From an uncultured Prevotella sp. (GTDB lineage Bacteria; Bacteroidota; Bacteroidia; Bacteroidales; Bacteroidaceae), in contig CAKQFF010000003.1 of the NCBI GenBank assembly GCA_934230685.1, forward strand, positions 1-53,896: DNA of 53,896 nucleotides. The letters run 5' to 3'. Below, piece by piece: positions 15,526 to 24,387 of this stretch. A program made the translations under genes and the position numbers. Every line of letters starts with the position of its first letter. Position 1 is the first letter of the stretch. The notes beneath the pieces were generated by a model. It was not told where the DNA came from. It saw only the letters and a list, made by a program, of their open reading frames with translations, and did no database searches.

Positions 15526-17511
15526 ATGAAACATATAATTCTCTTTTTCACACTCCTCCTTGCTTCTGTCTGTCCTGTCATGGCACAGTTCAACACCAAT
15601 CGATTGATGATATCCGGACGCAGTGCGTTGTATTATGAGGATTATGTGCTTTCGATACAGTATTTCAATCAAGTGCTCACAGCAAAGCCTTATCTCTACG
15701 AGCCATGGTTCTATCGTGGACTTGCCAAATTCTATCTTGACGACTTCTCGGGTGCTGAGGCTGATGTGACAGAAGCCGTGGAACTCAATCCATATATATA
15801 TAATATGTATGAGTTGCGTGGCTTATGCCGTATACGCCAGAAGAAATACGACCTTGCTATAGGTGACTATGACCACTCATTGCGCATTAATCCTCAGAAT
15901 CAGGCAGCATGGTATAACCGTGCATTGTGTCGTGTGGAGCAGAAAGACTATAAGCAAGCACAACTTGAACTTGACACCGTTGTGACCAAATGGAAGAAGT
16001 TTGCCGGGGCATATTCGCTGAAAGCCCAGATATTTCTTGCTGAAAAGGATACTACGGCAGCCGATAAATGGCTCGACAAGAGTCTTGAGGTTGACCCCTA
16101 CAATGCTGACGCATGGACTACACGTGCCATGATATCGCTCTCACGCTCCAAATGGAAGGATGCCGACACATATCTTGGCAAGGCTATACACCTGAAGCCT
16201 AAGAATGTGGGCAATTATGTCAACCGTGCTCTTGCACGCTATAATCTCAACAACTTGCGTGGAACCATGGCCGACTATGACACTGCGCTCGACCTTGACC
16301 CAGAGAACTTCCTCGCCCACTACAACCGTGGCTTGCTGCGTATGCAGCTTGGCGACGACAACCGTGCCATTGAGGATTTCAACTATGTGATAAAGATGGA
16401 GCCACAGAACGTGCTTGCTATATACAACCGTGCAATATTGCTCGACAAGACAGGCGACCTTCGTGCTGCCATACGCGACTATACATTAATGATAGAGCAA
16501 TTTCCTAACTTCTGGAATGGTCTTTCGCGCCGTGCCTCATGCTATCGTCGTCTTGGTATGACTGCCAAGGCTGAGCTTGACGAGTTCCGCATATTCAAGG
16601 CACAGATGGATAAGCGTCAGGGCATACAGACACGATGGTCGAACCTGAAGCGCAAGCAGATGCGACGCCGCAGCGAGATTGACCCTAATAAATACAACCA
16701 GATAGTTGTGGCCGACGAGCAGACTGCAGAGCATGAATATAAGAGCGACTATCGCGGACGAGTGCAGAACCGTGCCACAGGCATGGAGCCAATGCCCATG
16801 TATCATCTCTCATATATGCAGTACGCAAGCGATGTGCACATTTATCATGCATTTGCACAAAAGGTGGAGCAGCTTAACAACGCTTCGCCTAAGTCGCCGC
16901 GTATATATGTCAACAGTCAGGAACGTCAGCTTGATGAGCGTGCGTCGCGCATGATGCTTACACGTATAGATTCCTTGTCTGCTGTAGTCAACCGCACTCG
17001 CGATGAGCGTAAGCTTACATCCGTGCTTTTGTGTCGTGCCGTTGCTGAGAGTGTTGCACAGGATTATGAGGCAGCTGTGAGCGACCTCAATACAAGTCTT
17101 GGCATCGACTCTACACAGGTGCTCGTCTTGTGGCACCGCGCCTATTGCCAGACAATGCTTAATGAGTTTGATAAGTCGCATGCTTCGATGGCTGGACAGG
17201 ATGCCGCATTGAAGGCTGTGAGAGTGATAGCCGACCTCGACCGTGCCATAAAGCTCGACTCCGACAATCAGTATCTATACTACAATCGTGCTTGTGTAAG
17301 GTTGCAGCGTAAAGACTATACACTCGCTATCGACGACTTCACACGTGCCATAAATATTGATGGTAGTCTTGCCGAGGCTTACTACAATCGTGGTTTGGCG
17401 CGAGTTGCCAATGGATTGAAGTCGGAAGGTATAGCCGACCTAAGCAAGGCCGGTGAGCTTGGACTCTATGGTGCTTACAGTGTAATAAAGCGAATATCTG
17501 CTGACAAGTAG
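15526..17511 (+). CDS. Secreted tetratricopeptide-repeat protein
   Basis: This 661-residue protein has a signal peptide ending at about PVMAQ (residue 21). It carries many TPR units (for example PYLYEPWFYRGLAKFYLDDF, NPQNQAAWYNRALCRVEQKD, DPENFLAHYNRGLLRMQLGD) over about residues 30-360. A basic linker (about 370-395, LKRKQMRRRSEIDPNKYN) and a non-repeat region follow, then further TPRs to the end (SLAEAYYNRGLARVANGLKS). TPR arrays are scaffolds for protein binding; no enzymatic motif is visible. It is probably periplasmic. A TPR/AraC membrane regulator starts 40 bases downstream on the same strand, so the pair may form a sensing unit; that is inference. Confidence 0.88.
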   Translation: MKHIILFFTLLLASVCPVMAQFNTNRLMISGRSALYYEDYVLSIQYFNQVLTAKPYLYEPWFYRGLAKFYLDDFSGAEADVTEAVELNPYIYNMYELRGLCRIRQKKYDLAIGDYDHSLRINPQNQAAWYNRALCRVEQKDYKQAQLELDTVVTKWKKFAGAYSLKAQIFLAEKDTTAADKWLDKSLEVDPYNADAWTTRAMISLSRSKWKDADTYLGKAIHLKPKNVGNYVNRALARYNLNNLRGTMADYDTALDLDPENFLAHYNRGLLRMQLGDDNRAIEDFNYVIKMEPQNVLAIYNRAILLDKTGDLRAAIRDYTLMIEQFPNFWNGLSRRASCYRRLGMTAKAELDEFRIFKAQMDKRQGIQTRWSNLKRKQMRRRSEIDPNKYNQIVVADEQTAEHEYKSDYRGRVQNRATGMEPMPMYHLSYMQYASDVHIYHAFAQKVEQLNNASPKSPRIYVNSQERQLDERASRMMLTRIDSLSAVVNRTRDERKLTSVLLCRAVAESVAQDYEAAVSDLNTSLGIDSTQVLVLWHRAYCQTMLNEFDKSHASMAGQDAALKAVRVIADLDRAIKLDSDNQYLYYNRACVRLQRKDYTLAIDDFTRAINIDGSLAEAYYNRGLARVANGLKSEGIADLSKAGELGLYGAYSVIKRISADK

Positions 17512-17551
17512 ATTTAGGACAAACAGGTAAAGAACAAGACAACAGTTGTGG

Positions 17552-19003
17552 ATGGGTAGTAGTTTTGTACGCATCATATTTATAATAATGGTGTCGGCTA
17601 TGATGCTCTGTAGTGGAGCTATGGCGGCAGAAGACATCAATCCCGGTCAGAAAGCTGTGGCAATACGGCTTTTCAGGGCGGGAGAGGACTTCTATGCCGA
17701 CAGGCAATACTCGCAGGCCATGAAGAATTATCTTGATGCTCTGCGCATAGCCGAACATAATGGAGCCGACGAACTCACTGCCATGATATATAATGGTATA
17801 GGCAATCTGTACAGTACGCAAGGCGACTTTCAGATGGGACTCTACTTCTACCGTAAAGCATTGGCAATGAGCCGACGCGACAAGAATGGCAAGCGCAATC
17901 TGCAAAATGCAATACTCAACAATATTGTGGGAGCATCATGCTTTGTGGGACAAACTGACAGTATCATTGCCTATTTCAAAATGATGGAGGCTAATGTGGA
18001 GCATACCCCCGACTACCATTATAATATACTTATGGGGCGCGGCCTGATAGCAAAAAGTAGGAAACGACTGCATGAGGCTGCCGAATATTATCTCAAAGCT
18101 GAGAAATATGCGCGGAGCAAGAATCTCGACAATTCCTTTGTCGATATAGCCAACTCTTGTCTTGCACAACTGTATATCGACAACGGAAACCCAGACTCTG
18201 CTATATACTATCTTAAGAAAAACGAGTATTGGGCACGTCACACCAAACAGAACAGTTTGCTTGCTGAGGCTATGAACCAGCTTGCACGAGCTTATGATGC
18301 CAAAGGCGACGCTGCTCAAGCCACAGCGTGTAGGTTGGAGTATGCACGATTGCTCGACACTCTGCACCATAGCGAAGAGTTTAATGCTATGAAGAATGCT
18401 CAGTTTATGTTCGATGCCAAGCGCAATGCTTCCAAAATCAGTATGCTCACCCAACAGCAGACGTTTAGCGAGCAACAAATACGCATGCAGAACAAATGGC
18501 TTATAACACTTGCCATTGGCATTGTGCTTATAGCAGCATTGCTTGTGTGGGTGTATGTGCAGAAACGTCAGTTGCGACAAGCCTACAACAGTCTCTACGA
18601 CCGCAGCCAGGTTTTGCCTACAGCTTCGCCAACGATACTTTCTGATGTACACCGTACAGAGTTGCTTGACAATATACGTAGAGTGATGGAGAATACAGAT
18701 GAGTTTTGCAGTGCAGATTTTAGTATAGAGCGGCTTGCGCAGCTTGTTGACTCCAATTCGCGCTATGTGTCGGAAGCCATAAACGAAGGTTATGGCAAGA
18801 ATTTTCGCACATTCCTGAATGAATACCGTATCAAGGAAGCTATGCGAAGGCTTGCCGACAGTGAGCACTTTGGTGGTTTCACAATCAAGGCTATAGCCGA
18901 AAGCGTGGGTTATAAGTCGCAAGCAAACTTCATCACTGTATTTACAAAGATAACAGGAATGAAGCCTTCTATGTATCAAAAGATATCGAAAGAGCGTATT
19001 TAA
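17552..19003 (+). CDS. Membrane-anchored TPR sensor with AraC-type DNA-binding domain
   Basis: This 483-residue regulator has an N-terminal signal or anchor segment (about residues 6-25) and a TPR region of about residues 35-290. One transmembrane helix at about 315-336 (WLITLAIGIVLIAALLVWVYV) leads to a C-terminal AraC/XylS helix-turn-helix domain (about 375-480, with FRTFLNEYRIKEAMRRL and IKAIAESVGYKSQANFITVF). The layout suggests periplasmic sensing by TPRs transmitted directly to DNA binding, without kinase or receiver. The start at 17552 was chosen over a TTG two codons earlier. Its target is unknown. The palindromes just downstream, before the gene at 19184, are obvious candidates. Its stop codon lies inside a terminator hairpin. 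Confidence 0.9.
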   Translation: MGSSFVRIIFIIMVSAMMLCSGAMAAEDINPGQKAVAIRLFRAGEDFYADRQYSQAMKNYLDALRIAEHNGADELTAMIYNGIGNLYSTQGDFQMGLYFYRKALAMSRRDKNGKRNLQNAILNNIVGASCFVGQTDSIIAYFKMMEANVEHTPDYHYNILMGRGLIAKSRKRLHEAAEYYLKAEKYARSKNLDNSFVDIANSCLAQLYIDNGNPDSAIYYLKKNEYWARHTKQNSLLAEAMNQLARAYDAKGDAAQATACRLEYARLLDTLHHSEEFNAMKNAQFMFDAKRNASKISMLTQQQTFSEQQIRMQNKWLITLAIGIVLIAALLVWVYVQKRQLRQAYNSLYDRSQVLPTASPTILSDVHRTELLDNIRRVMENTDEFCSADFSIERLAQLVDSNSRYVSEAINEGYGKNFRTFLNEYRIKEAMRRLADSEHFGGFTIKAIAESVGYKSQANFITVFTKITGMKPSMYQKISKERI

Positions 19004-19033
19004 ATTAGAATTTAATCGAAATACGCTCTTTTT
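18992..19033 (+). terminator. Terminator of the TPR/AraC regulator gene
   Basis: GAGCGTATTT (18992-19001) pairs perfectly with AAATACGCTC (19019-19028), followed by a T run. The left arm contains the end of the coding sequence and its stop codon. Confidence 0.85.
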
Positions 19034-19034
19034 G

Positions 19035-19058
19035 GTTACTATTTCGCGAAATAGTAAC
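19035..19058. promoter_or_regulatory. 24-bp perfect palindrome, possible operator
   Basis: GTTACTATTTCG is directly followed by its exact complement, with no loop. It starts two bases after the regulator's terminator and lies about 40 bases before the -7 box of the next gene. A second inverted repeat with the same core, TTGCGAA-N9-TTCGCAA, lies at 19122-19144 in the leader. Such a pair could be binding sites for a dimeric regulator. Confidence 0.55.
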
Positions 19059-19099
19059 GTTTTTAAAGTCAAAATCGAGAGTATTCTTTACTTTTACTT

Positions 19100-19107
19100 T
19101 ATCTTTG
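19100..19107 (+). promoter_or_regulatory. Putative -7 box for the adhesin-like gene
   Basis: TATCTTTG matches TAnnTTTG and lies 77 bases before the ATG at 19184. No TTTG is found about 20 bases upstream, which would fit a promoter that needs an activator. Confidence 0.5.
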
Positions 19108-19183
19108 CAAAAGAATATTCATTGCGAAGAGCAGTATTTCGCAAGAGTATTGTCAAGAAAAACTTACAAAAACCGAATATATT

Positions 19184-21493
19184 ATGGAAAAGAACTTTTA
19201 CGCTAATCATGCCACGTCAGCGTGGCTAAAGTATGCTGCTCCTGCAGTGGTGGCAGCTTTCTTTTCAACAGCAGTCTATGCACAGGACGCTCCTACAAAG
19301 CCTTACAACCTTAAGGCAACAGCAGAGAATGGTTATGTCACATTGTCTTGGGATCGTTTGGCCAAGGCTGACACTCTGCTTAATGAAGGTTTCGAGGCTG
19401 ACGAGATGCCCGAGTCATGGACTGTGAAAACAACCAACACTTATGACCCAACCTTCACATGGTTCCGTTTCCCAACTGCTTCAATGGAAGAGGATGGTGA
19501 TGAGGAAGAATTGGCAATGTGGCGTAATTCTGGCAAGGGAAGTGCTGTGATATCATGGGACCAAGCTGCTCCTCATGAGGATGGCTCATCAGCTGCCCAG
19601 GATGAGTGGCTCGTCATGCCTGCCACAAAGGGAGCACAGTATCTGAACTTCTACACATATATAGCTCCAGAAGTATTGGAGTATGGATCTGACGAGGAGT
19701 TCCCCGACCATTATTATGTAAAGGTGAGTCATGATGGCGGAAAAACATGGAATGCCATCTGGGATGCACGTTACGACAGCAACGGTTCTGAGGGTTGGCA
19801 ACTTGTTTCGCTTTATCTTGGTGATGCTTCTGAGGGTGATCCAATGGTGGCATTTGAGGCAAAGAGCGACCTTGACGACGAGTCTACAGGTTTGTATTTC
19901 ACATGGGCTATCGACGATGTTAGTCTTTACACATCGGCTGTGGATGCTAAAGAGGCTCCTGCAAAGAAACTTCCTAACATCTCAAAGACTCTTAAGGGAC
20001 TTCCCGCTTACCGTCCGTTTACGATGTCAGGCAAGCGTGTGGCTCGTCCAATGAAGTCGGCTTACAAGGTGGCTGCCCCTGCCAACACATATAATGTGAT
20101 TCTTGATGGCGAGGTGATAGCTAAGGATATCAAGTCTACAGAATATACCGACAAGTCGCAAAAGACTCCAGGCGAGCATGTTTATGGTGTGCAGGCTGTC
20201 AACGGTGAGCTTGTTTCGGAGACAGCAGAGGTGAAGGTTGCTGTTGCCGAGGCTACAGTCAATGCTCCACGCGATGTGAAAGCCACTGTTGAATATGATG
20301 AGGAGTCGGGCAAGTATAATGTCAGCTTGACTTGGAAAGCTCCCGAGGGCGACCGCCAGCCAGAGCATTATGAGTGCTATGCCAATGGTGCATTGTTTGC
20401 AGGATGGATAGAGCCTGATGAACTTGCGGCTGAACAGACAGGTGTAAACCGTGGCGTGCAGTATTATTCAGTTAAGGCTGTTTATATCAACCCTGATGGT
20501 GAGTCGGAACTTGTAGGCGACCTTGTTGCCATAGGCACACGCAACACTCCTTCAAACCTTAATGTAACCGTAGCTGATGGTAATGCCAAGCTTGCATGGA
20601 AGGCTCCTAAGGCTTCAGAGTTTGAGGTAGATAAGTATCAGATATTCCGTGGCAACAAGCAGGTAGGTGAGACTACAGCCACTGAGTTCACCGATGAGAA
20701 CATCCCCGAGGGTGTTTACGACTATAATGTAAAGGCTGTTTATGCCGACGGATTTGTATCACTGCCTATTACTGTAGAGACGGTATATGGTGACGAGCAA
20801 ATATATGACCTTCCGTTTGCTGAGGACTTCACAGGTGGATTGAAGCCTGCAGATTGGACAGTTGAGCGTGTAAACAATTCAATGAAGACCGACTATCTCT
20901 GGCGTTTCGACAATTGGTATGAGCTTAATATCACTGGTGGCGGATTCGACAAGGATTATGCCTCTATGACTTCAGCTATTTCGCCAATGGTAAGCATGTT
21001 TGCTGTGCTTGAGACTCCTGCTATCTATGATGATGTAGAGAATGGTGAAAAGGTTATAATGGAGTTTGACCTCGACTATAGTGCTGTAGAGAAGGCTACA
21101 GGCAAGAAGTCGAATGCAGGATTGCGCTATTCTTACAATAAAGAGGATTGGGCTAACGTTTGTGATGCATTCACAGGATATGATGAGAGCGAACTTGCAG
21201 AAGGAGAGACTTGCAAGCCTGAGCACTTCACTCTTGACATAACAAAATGTTTTGATGAGGGTTGCCCTGTTTACTTCGGATGGTATTATGAGGCTCGTCA
21301 GGCTAAACATATTGCTGTTGACAATGTTAGAATCTACAAGGACAATGCTTCTGGAATAAATTCAGTGGAGTATACCAAGGAGAATGCCAATGCTCCTGTA
21401 TACAACCTCAACGGACAGCATGTGGCAAATGGCCGCAACGGTCTGGCTTCTGGTGTATATATTCAGAATGGTAAGAAGATTGTAGTGAAATAA
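19184..21493 (+). CDS. Secreted adhesin-like protein with Fn3-like and anchor-J-like domains and a T9SS-type tail
   Basis: This 769-residue protein has a signal peptide ending at about STAVYAQ (residue 34). Two similar beta-sandwich regions (about 65-245 and 545-715) resemble choice-of-anchor J / cleaved-adhesin domains. Between them are three fibronectin type III-like repeats (about 290-530; APRDVKATVEYDEESGKYNV, TPSNLNVTVADGNAKLAWKA). The end, APVYNLNGQHVANGRNGLAS then GVYIQNGKKIVVK, looks like a short T9SS sorting domain, so export through SprA and surface attachment are likely. No catalytic motif is evident. It is preceded by a regulator gene and possible operator palindromes. Function is probably binding to host, matrix or glycans; this is inference. 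Confidence 0.85.
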   Translation: MEKNFYANHATSAWLKYAAPAVVAAFFSTAVYAQDAPTKPYNLKATAENGYVTLSWDRLAKADTLLNEGFEADEMPESWTVKTTNTYDPTFTWFRFPTASMEEDGDEEELAMWRNSGKGSAVISWDQAAPHEDGSSAAQDEWLVMPATKGAQYLNFYTYIAPEVLEYGSDEEFPDHYYVKVSHDGGKTWNAIWDARYDSNGSEGWQLVSLYLGDASEGDPMVAFEAKSDLDDESTGLYFTWAIDDVSLYTSAVDAKEAPAKKLPNISKTLKGLPAYRPFTMSGKRVARPMKSAYKVAAPANTYNVILDGEVIAKDIKSTEYTDKSQKTPGEHVYGVQAVNGELVSETAEVKVAVAEATVNAPRDVKATVEYDEESGKYNVSLTWKAPEGDRQPEHYECYANGALFAGWIEPDELAAEQTGVNRGVQYYSVKAVYINPDGESELVGDLVAIGTRNTPSNLNVTVADGNAKLAWKAPKASEFEVDKYQIFRGNKQVGETTATEFTDENIPEGVYDYNVKAVYADGFVSLPITVETVYGDEQIYDLPFAEDFTGGLKPADWTVERVNNSMKTDYLWRFDNWYELNITGGGFDKDYASMTSAISPMVSMFAVLETPAIYDDVENGEKVIMEFDLDYSAVEKATGKKSNAGLRYSYNKEDWANVCDAFTGYDESELAEGETCKPEHFTLDITKCFDEGCPVYFGWYYEARQAKHIAVDNVRIYKDNASGINSVEYTKENANAPVYNLNGQHVANGRNGLASGVYIQNGKKIVVK

Positions 21494-21546
21494 GCTTGAT
21501 TAATAGACAGATAGAGTGTGTGTGATAGCATTCCGTCTGCAATAAA

Positions 21547-21583
21547 GGTGAGGAGTTAAGGAGTTTATTCTTTACTCCTCACC
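21547..21583 (+). terminator. Terminator after the adhesin-like gene
   Basis: GGTGAGGAGT pairs perfectly with ACTCCTCACC across a 17-base loop, followed by ATTTTAT. Confidence 0.7.
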
Positions 21584-21647
21584 ATTTTATATACAGCAGT
21601 TTGAGTCTTTTTCTCATTAAAAGTTCTTTATTTCAAAAATAATAGCG

Positions 21648-21655
21648 TAATTTTG
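21648..21655 (+). promoter_or_regulatory. Putative -7 box for the GHL10 gene
   Basis: TAATTTTG matches TAnnTTTG and lies about 45 bases before the start codon at 21699. The -33 region is not clear. Confidence 0.5.
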
Positions 21656-21698
21656 TAGCTATTACATAACTTTCAATCAGAAAACGAAAACAAACAAA

Positions 21699-23204
21699 AT
21701 GACAAGAAAACTTTTAGCATTGGTGTTGTTTATGTTCAGTGTGGCTATGTTTGCCTCTAATAACACCTATATTCCGCAAAAACGAGAGTTTCGCGGAGCG
21801 TGGATACAGTGTGTCAACGGACAGTTTATAGGCATGTCTACACAAAAGATGCAGCAGACATTGACTTATCAGCTTGATGAATTGCAGAAAGATGGTGTCA
21901 ACGCAATATTCTTTCAGGTAAGAGCCGAGTGTGACGCTCTATACAAGAGCGACATAGAGCCGTGGAGCCGCTTCCTTACAGGACAGCAGGGTAAGGCTCC
22001 GTCGCCTTATTGGGATCCTTTGCAGTGGATGATAGACCAGTGTCATAAGCGTGGCATGGAACTTCATGCATGGCTCAATCCTTATCGTGCCAAGACTAAA
22101 TTCACAACCGCACTTGCTTCCAACCATGTTGCTATGCGCAAGCCAGGCAGTGTGTTCTCGTATGACGGACTTTTCATTCTTAATCCTGGATTGCCGGAGA
22201 ACCGTGACTATATAATTAAAGTGGTTGATGACATTGTTTCACGCTATGATGTTGATGGCATTCACATGGATGATTATTTCTATCCATATCCTGTGGCTGG
22301 CTTGCAGATACCTGATGAGCGTGAGTATCAGAGATACAACAATGGCATACATGACCGTGGTGATTGGCGTCGCGACAATGTCAACCTTTTTATAAAGGAG
22401 TGTGGCGAGAGTATACATAAGATAAAGCCTTGGGTGAAGTTTGGCATATCTCCGTTTGGCATCTACCGCAACAAGCGTGCTGGAGTGGAATTAGGCAGCA
22501 ATACTCGTGGCACGCAGAATTATGATGACCTATATGCCGATGTGCTCTTGTGGGTGAATAATGGATGGATTGACTATAGTGTGCCTCAGATTTATTGGCA
22601 GATAGGTCATAACACAGCCGACTACAAGACTCTTATTGAATGGTGGAACCGTTATGCTTCTAAGCGTCCTCTGTTTATAGGTGAGGATGTGGAGCGTACT
22701 GTGAAGTTTGCTGACCTAAATAATCCAAGAAGCAACCAGATGCCTGCCAAATTTGCTCTCCATTCACAATTGCCTTATGTGCAGGGCACAGTGCTGTGGT
22801 ATGCCAAGGCTGCTGTAGACAATGTTGGCAACTATGGCTCAATGCTTCGCAATTACTATTGGCGTTATCCAGCTTTACAGCCACGTATGCCGTTTATTGA
22901 CTCAAAGGCTCCGAAGAAACCAAAGAAGTTGACTACTGTATGGACTATTGATGGCCCTGTGTTGTTCTGGACTAAGCCTAAGGGTAAGAAGTGGAACGAT
23001 GTAGTTACTAAATACGTGGTATATCGCTTTGCAAATGGCGAGAAGATAAATCTTAACGACCCTACTAAGATAGTTGCTATCACTCCAGAGACAATGTATC
23101 GATTGCCATACAATGGTGGACTGAAGAAATACACCTATGTAGTGACATCGCTCGACCGCATGAGCAATGAGAGCAAGGGTGTGAAGGAAAAGATAAAGTT
23201 GTAG
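21699..23204 (+). CDS. GHL10/DUF187 family glycosyl hydrolase-like protein
   Basis: This 501-residue protein has a signal peptide (about residues 1-20). The catalytic-like barrel starts KREFRGAWIQCVNGQF and continues with ELQKDGVNAIFFQVRAECDA, MELHAWLNPYRAKT and VDGIHMDDYFYPYP. These are the hallmarks of the family 10-like hydrolases (PF02638). The E. coli member DigH/YddW cleaves peptidoglycan glycan strands lacking stem peptides, so a wall-remodelling role is plausible, but the family may be broader. The C-terminal 100 residues form an Fn3-like domain. The next gene starts 24 bases later on the same strand and is probably cotranscribed. Confidence 0.9.
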   Translation: MTRKLLALVLFMFSVAMFASNNTYIPQKREFRGAWIQCVNGQFIGMSTQKMQQTLTYQLDELQKDGVNAIFFQVRAECDALYKSDIEPWSRFLTGQQGKAPSPYWDPLQWMIDQCHKRGMELHAWLNPYRAKTKFTTALASNHVAMRKPGSVFSYDGLFILNPGLPENRDYIIKVVDDIVSRYDVDGIHMDDYFYPYPVAGLQIPDEREYQRYNNGIHDRGDWRRDNVNLFIKECGESIHKIKPWVKFGISPFGIYRNKRAGVELGSNTRGTQNYDDLYADVLLWVNNGWIDYSVPQIYWQIGHNTADYKTLIEWWNRYASKRPLFIGEDVERTVKFADLNNPRSNQMPAKFALHSQLPYVQGTVLWYAKAAVDNVGNYGSMLRNYYWRYPALQPRMPFIDSKAPKKPKKLTTVWTIDGPVLFWTKPKGKKWNDVVTKYVVYRFANGEKINLNDPTKIVAITPETMYRLPYNGGLKKYTYVVTSLDRMSNESKGVKEKIKL

Positions 23205-23228
23205 AGGTATATATAAGAAATAAAGATT

Positions 23229-24314
23229 ATGAAAAGGAACTTAATGCTTTCGATAGTCTTTGCATTTGTTGGCATGCTTCATGCACAGACAATAGACTCG
23301 TGGCATATGGTGAGAGAATTGCCTCAAAAGCATTTCAGACAAACCATTCCTTCGGGCAATTACAGTGGTATAACACGACTGTATGATGATGTATATGCCA
23401 TGGTGAGCGACAAGAGTGATTCTGCTCTTTATTTTAATGTGCGTCTTTATATCAGTAAGCAGACAGGTGAACTGTTGCAGGCTGAGTGGCTTGGTGGTCA
23501 TGGCAAGGTGGACTTAAAAGGGCTCGATAATGAGGCTATTGCTCGTGTTTCTGACCATTCAGTGGTGATAGCAAACGAAGGCAAATGCAGATTGAAGGAA
23601 TATCTGCTTGATAGTGATTCCACGTCAGTGGCTAATTCTATTGATGCTTCAGCTATGGGCGACAGCAATAAAAAATTGTGGGGATGGTCGATGTCTGCAA
23701 CTGAGTTCTATGATAACTACACATTCGAGTCGGCTACCTATGACAGTTTGCACCATAAGCTGTGGACTATAAATGAGAGTGCGATGCGTCGTGATGGTAA
23801 GCCAGCCACACCTAAGAATTTATGTAATAATGTGTTGAGGCTTATCTCTTTCGACTGGGCAGATTACTCAAAAGCTCCTGTGTCCTACCTTTATCGTATG
23901 GATATGCCAACAACGATGAAGACAGCCAAGACGTATGTGATGGGTGTGAGCGAATTGTGTGCTTTGCCTGATGGTCAGCTGCTTGTGCTTGAGCGTGAGG
24001 CTTTTATTCCGAAAGTGAGGATGGGAGCTTTTTGCCAGTGCAAGTTGTATATTGTTGATCCGTCAACATTCGAGCCTTATGCCATTGACCGTGATATAGT
24101 GCCTGGTGCTCCTTATGTAGAGAAACGATTGCTCACATCATGGCGCACATCACTTACTATGGTTAATCAGACATGGGCAAACTACGAAGGCATGTGCTTG
24201 GGTCCGCAACTTGAGAATGGTGACCAGGTAGTGGTGCTTGTAAGTGACTCACAAAACGGATATGCAGGTGTCTTACGCGATTGGTTCAAGACGATAGTGA
24301 TATCAAAGAAATAA
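23229..24314 (+). CDS. Esterase-like activity of phytase family protein
   Basis: This 361-residue secreted protein has a signal peptide ending at about GMLHAQ (residue 20). It shows beta-propeller-like repeats typical of PF13449 (NYSGITRLYDDVYAMVSDKS, GLDNEAIARVSDHSVVIANE, TWANYEGMCLGPQ). Family members have been linked to phytase or phosphodiesterase-like activity, but few are characterised, so the reaction is uncertain. It follows the GHL10 gene closely and ends at a long bidirectional hairpin shared with the convergent GH-A gene. Confidence 0.82.
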   Translation: MKRNLMLSIVFAFVGMLHAQTIDSWHMVRELPQKHFRQTIPSGNYSGITRLYDDVYAMVSDKSDSALYFNVRLYISKQTGELLQAEWLGGHGKVDLKGLDNEAIARVSDHSVVIANEGKCRLKEYLLDSDSTSVANSIDASAMGDSNKKLWGWSMSATEFYDNYTFESATYDSLHHKLWTINESAMRRDGKPATPKNLCNNVLRLISFDWADYSKAPVSYLYRMDMPTTMKTAKTYVMGVSELCALPDGQLLVLEREAFIPKVRMGAFCQCKLYIVDPSTFEPYAIDRDIVPGAPYVEKRLLTSWRTSLTMVNQTWANYEGMCLGPQLENGDQVVVLVSDSQNGYAGVLRDWFKTIVISKK

Positions 24315-24319
24315 GATTC

Positions 24320-24377
24320 ATCCAGTATTTGGAGTTATAAAAGTTTTAATTTCAGTTTATAACTCCAAATACTGGAT
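24320..24377. terminator. Bidirectional terminator between the phytase-like and GH-A genes
   Basis: Perfect 22-bp arms (ATCCAGTATTTGGAGTTATA plus AA, and complement) are separated by 14 bases between two convergent genes. Confidence 0.85.
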
Positions 24378-24387
24378 GGATCTTATA

